Of a DNA stretch of 64,000 nucleotides, positions 59,319-64,000 are shown piece by piece. The notes beneath the pieces were generated by a model. It saw nothing but the letters and a program-made list of their open reading frames with translations, did no database searches and was not told the origin of the DNA. Position 1 is the stretch's first letter, and every line of letters begins with the position of its first letter. The DNA comes from Bradyrhizobium niftali (GTDB taxonomy: Bacteria > Pseudomonadota > Alphaproteobacteria > Rhizobiales > Xanthobacteraceae). The stretch covers positions 62,001 through 126,000 of the forward strand of contig NZ_SPQT01000013.1 in the NCBI RefSeq assembly GCF_004571025.1, given 5' to 3'. Made by a program: the position numbers and the translations under genes.

Positions 59319-60179
59319 CTACACCGCCTTCGCCGTCACGATCCAGATCGCGCCCTGGAGCGCCACCGACTGTCCCTTCAGGAACGGCGCCAGCATCTCG
59401 CGGATCGAGGCTTTTGCGGCCTGGTACGTCTCCGGCGGATGGCCCTGGAGCGCGCGGCTGGCCGGGCCAATCTGCAAGGCGCCGTCGACGGCCGCATCGA
59501 GACCGCCGCCGATCGCGACATCCATCGCGAGATTGTGCGGCTCCATCGCCACATCGACGAAGCCTGCACCTTTCAGGATGCGCGTCACGCGCTCCTCCGA
59601 TGCAAAGGCGAACGGCCCCGGCTCCTCCGGTCCGACCGGCGGCATCTTCGGCACGTGTTTGTAGACCGCCATCAACGGCGCCATCATCCAGGGATTTTCC
59701 TTCGGCTCGCGCCAGCAGGCAAAGGCAAGCCGCCCGGACGGCTTCAGCGCACGGCGAAGGTTGGTGAAGGACGCGATGGGATCGGCGAAGAACATCACGC
59801 CGAACCGCGATGCGAGCAGATCAAAGCTCGCCGGCTCGAACGGATGGACCGTCGCATCCGCCAGCACGAACTCGAGCGGCAGGCCATTCGGCGCCAGCGC
59901 ACGTGCCTGCGACAGCATCGGATCGGAGACGTCGAGCCCGAGCGCAAAGCCGTTCGGCGCCACCTCCTTTGCAAACGCGACCGTCGTAGCACCCGAGCCG
60001 CAGCCGACGTCGATGACGCGCTCGCCCGGCTTCGGCTTGGCCCGTGCGATCAGGACATCGGCGATCGGCCCGAGTAGCCGCTCCTGCGCCGCATGGCGGT
60101 CGGCCCAGCGCTGCCCGCTCGGTCCGTTCCAATAGGCGATCTGGTCGGCGTTCTGCGCGTCACCGCTGGGCTGTTGCAT
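59319..60179 (-). CDS. Class I SAM-dependent methyltransferase
   Basis: 286 residues from the ATG at 60177-60179 (AGAGAGGG upstream); the longer frame begins 33 nt earlier. Motif I VIDVGCGSGATTVAFAKEV binds SAM; the D of LGLDVSDPMLSQA (motif II) contacts the ribose; and LLASRFGVMFFADP is the motif IV region. The C-terminal part shapes the acceptor site. The acceptor is unknown; it resembles UbiE-like small-molecule methyltransferases. Confidence 0.88.
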   Translation of the reverse strand: MQQPSGDAQNADQIAYWNGPSGQRWADRHAAQERLLGPIADVLIARAKPKPGERVIDVGCGSGATTVAFAKEVAPNGFALGLDVSDPMLSQARALAPNGLPLEFVLADATVHPFEPASFDLLASRFGVMFFADPIASFTNLRRALKPSGRLAFACWREPKENPWMMAPLMAVYKHVPKMPPVGPEEPGPFAFASEERVTRILKGAGFVDVAMEPHNLAMDVAIGGGLDAAVDGALQIGPASRALQGHPPETYQAAKASIREMLAPFLKGQSVALQGAIWIVTAKAV

Positions 60180-60225
60180 CAGGCCCTCTCTCAAATTTCG
60201 CAATCCAGCCACTCGTCACGAAGCC

Positions 60226-60834
60226 TCAAGCGATGCGCTTGACGAGCTGCGCCGGATTTCCGCCCATCATGACATTCGGCTCGACATCGGTACTGATCAG
60301 GCTGCCAGCCATGACCTGGACATTGTCGCCGATGATCCTGTTCGGAAAGACGCCGCTCTTCATGCCGAAGAAGCAATTGGCGCCAACCCTGACCCCGCCG
60401 CCGAACGTCACGCCGACCGTCACCTGGGACAGCGCACCGAGAATACAATCGTGGTCGACGCTGGAAAGGGTGTTGACGATCGTGTCGCGCCCGATCAGGG
60501 CTCTGGAGCCGATGACGGCACCAGCCCCAATCACGGCGCCGCTCTCGATTTCGGCATCCCTCGCGACAAAGGCCGTCGGAGCGATGCACGGCGGCATATT
60601 CACCTTGGCTGCCCGCAAGCGCGATGCACAGAGATCGCGCGCCGCGTTGGCTCCTATTCCGAGGTAGGCATCCCCGAGCGGGAGCTCACGGAAATAGTCG
60701 TCCTCGGACATCATGCTTCCCGGCAACGCCGCCTGGCCCTCCAGGCTCTGAACGACAAAGACGGGCGCAACATCGAGGAACGAGGCGATCACGCGCGCAT
60801 GGCCACCTGCACCGAAGATATATGCCTTAGCCAT
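60226..60834 (-). CDS. NeuD/PglD-like sugar O-acyltransferase
   Basis: 202 residues. A nucleotide-binding-like N-terminal domain (KAYIFGAGGHARVIASFLD) is followed by a left-handed beta-helix of hexapeptide repeats (VARDAEIESGAVIGAGAVIG, then SRALIGRDTIVNTLSSVDHD with the catalytic His). The family acetylates sialic-acid-like or bacillosamine-like sugars. No other glycan-biosynthesis genes lie nearby. A short remnant upstream and the tRNA beyond suggest this locus has been rearranged. Confidence 0.88.
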   Translation of the reverse strand: MAKAYIFGAGGHARVIASFLDVAPVFVVQSLEGQAALPGSMMSEDDYFRELPLGDAYLGIGANAARDLCASRLRAAKVNMPPCIAPTAFVARDAEIESGAVIGAGAVIGSRALIGRDTIVNTLSSVDHDCILGALSQVTVGVTFGGGVRVGANCFFGMKSGVFPNRIIGDNVQVMAGSLISTDVEPNVMMGGNPAQLVKRIA

Positions 60835-60940
60835 GGGATTTCTTCGTCATCATGTAGGCCATCACGACACCATCGCTCTTGGAAGCATTCCCTTGACCAG
60901 GGATCACATAACCCGACGCGGATGGCCGGATAGACCGCAT
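60827..60940 (-). pseudogene. Short ORF, possible 3' remnant of a truncated gene
   Basis: 37 codons, ASGYVIPGQGNASKSDGVVM near the middle, ending in MMTKKSHG and overlapping the NeuD-like start by 8 nt. The frame stays open upstream into the tRNA-Val gene. Reads like the C-terminal end of a protein cut off at the tRNA. Not identified; may be chance. Confidence 0.3.
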
Positions 60941-60953
60941 CAGCAAGCGTATC

Positions 60954-61030
60954 TGGTGGGCGGTCACGGATTCGAACCGCGGACCCTCTCGGTGTAAACG
61001 AGATGCTCTAACCAGCTGAGCTAACCGCCC
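60954..61030 (-). tRNA. tRNA-Val (TAC)
   Basis: 77 nt including encoded CCA. Acceptor GGGCGGT pairs with ACCGCCC, the anticodon loop TTTACAC gives TAC at 60994-60996, and the T-arm contains GGTTCGAATCC. Valine identity follows from TAC. Confidence 0.97.
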
Positions 61031-61079
61031 CTCGCCGCCTCTTTATCCCTACCCGCCCTCGGTGGGCAAGTACGGAACA

Positions 61080-61484
61080 TCAATCCCCCGGCCTCCCCGG
61101 CAGCACCGGCACGGTGTCGATCCATACCGCCGCCGACTGGCACCAGATCTGCCGGCTGGGCCTCAGAGCGTCGCGCTGGCGGATGCTGCCCCAGCGGATG
61201 CCCCAATCGTCGGCCTGGTCGCCCTCGCCGCTGGTGAACAGCGGGGAACCGCAATCGGCGCAAAAATGCTGGAAGCGCATCCGGCCGTTGTCGCCGCGCT
61301 TGCCGTAGATTTTCGGCGTGCCGCCGGTGAGCCTGACGTCACCGGCGGAACAGATCGCGGTGACCCGGAACGGCGATCCCGTCAGCGTCTGGCAGTCCCG
61401 GCAATGGCAGATCGAGACCGCCTCGGGGTCGATCTCGGCCTCAAATGTGATCTGCCCGCAATGGCATTGCCCGTCGATCTTCAT
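61080..61484 (-). CDS. GFA family zinc-binding protein
   Basis: 134 residues. Cys ligands for two zinc sites are visible: CHCGQITF (residues 7-14), SICHCRDCQTLTGSPF and HFCADCGSPLF. The family is named after glutathione-dependent formaldehyde-activating enzyme, but most members have no proven activity of that kind. It lies downstream of lon beyond a terminator. Confidence 0.9.
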   Translation of the reverse strand: MKIDGQCHCGQITFEAEIDPEAVSICHCRDCQTLTGSPFRVTAICSAGDVRLTGGTPKIYGKRGDNGRMRFQHFCADCGSPLFTSGEGDQADDWGIRWGSIRQRDALRPSRQIWCQSAAVWIDTVPVLPGRPGD

Positions 61485-61510
61485 CGCCCTCGTTCCCTTG
61501 CCTCAAAACA

Positions 61511-61536
61511 AAAACGGCGCCCGAAGGCGCCGTTTT
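61511..61536. terminator. Intrinsic terminator after lon, symmetrical
   Basis: AAAACGGCGCC pairs with GGCGCCGTTTT around CGAA (11 bp). On the minus strand it is followed by a T-rich tract (GTTTTTGTTTTG), so it ends lon transcription. The GFA gene lies beyond it. Confidence 0.85.
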
Positions 61537-61554
61537 ATCATCTTTCGCTCGAGA

Positions 61555-63978
<2,424 letters not shown>

Positions 63979-64000
63979 GGCCTTTTCCTTTTGCTTTGCC

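Overview
The window is GC-rich alphaproteobacterial DNA, most likely from Bradyrhizobium or a close relative. The evidence is a split nuoC/nuoD complex I operon running nuoA to nuoN and on into birA and rnj, an mce-DUF1467 pair, a ribonuclease J, a DppBCDF importer, and several intergenic palindromes of the kind scattered through Bradyrhizobium genomes. No phage, insertion sequence or CRISPR array was seen, so this reads as chromosomal core with accessory stretches.

Layout. Positions 1-2.4 kb hold the N-terminal part of a TonB-dependent receptor (running off the left edge), a Cys-rich DUF2946 protein, an untranslated stretch ending in a strong terminator, and a small globin. Positions 2.5-6.1 kb are a sugar ABC importer (Tat-exported binding protein, double ATPase, permease). 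Positions 6.3-10.1 kb carry a small exported protein, a DUF1254/DUF1214 protein and a membrane coiled-coil protein. Positions 10.2-15.6 kb are a peptide ABC importer on the minus strand. Positions 15.9-19.2 kb hold an exported protein, methylthioribose kinase, small membrane proteins and methylmalonyl-CoA epimerase. Positions 19.3-37.3 kb are RNase J, biotin-protein ligase and the whole NADH:quinone oxidoreductase operon, which contains two extra genes: a FkbM-type methyltransferase translationally coupled to nuoD, and a small membrane protein between nuoE and nuoF.

Positions 38.0-44.1 kb hold a hydroxamate-type siderophore receptor, a MarR regulator divergent from a Rieske oxygenase plus MFS transporter, and a small membrane protein. 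Positions 44.2-46.3 kb hold tRNA-Asp, an HU-like protein and peptidase T. Positions 46.7-59.2 kb form a metal-resistance island: a CusBA-type (Cu/Ag-class) RND system followed by a CzcCBA-type (divalent-cation-class) RND system and a His-rich CDF exporter, with small Cys/His-rich exported proteins in front of each half. The only outer-membrane channel is in the second half, so it may serve both pumps. Positions 59.3-64 kb hold a methyltransferase, a NeuD-like acyltransferase, tRNA-Val, a GFA-family protein and Lon protease.

The points most worth following are the methyltransferase inside the nuo operon, the His-rich segment of NuoL, the possible RNA or attenuator in front of the globin, the paired RND systems with no visible regulator, and a 25-bp palindrome upstream of the siderophore receptor. 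All assignments come from reading the sequence; no database search was run.
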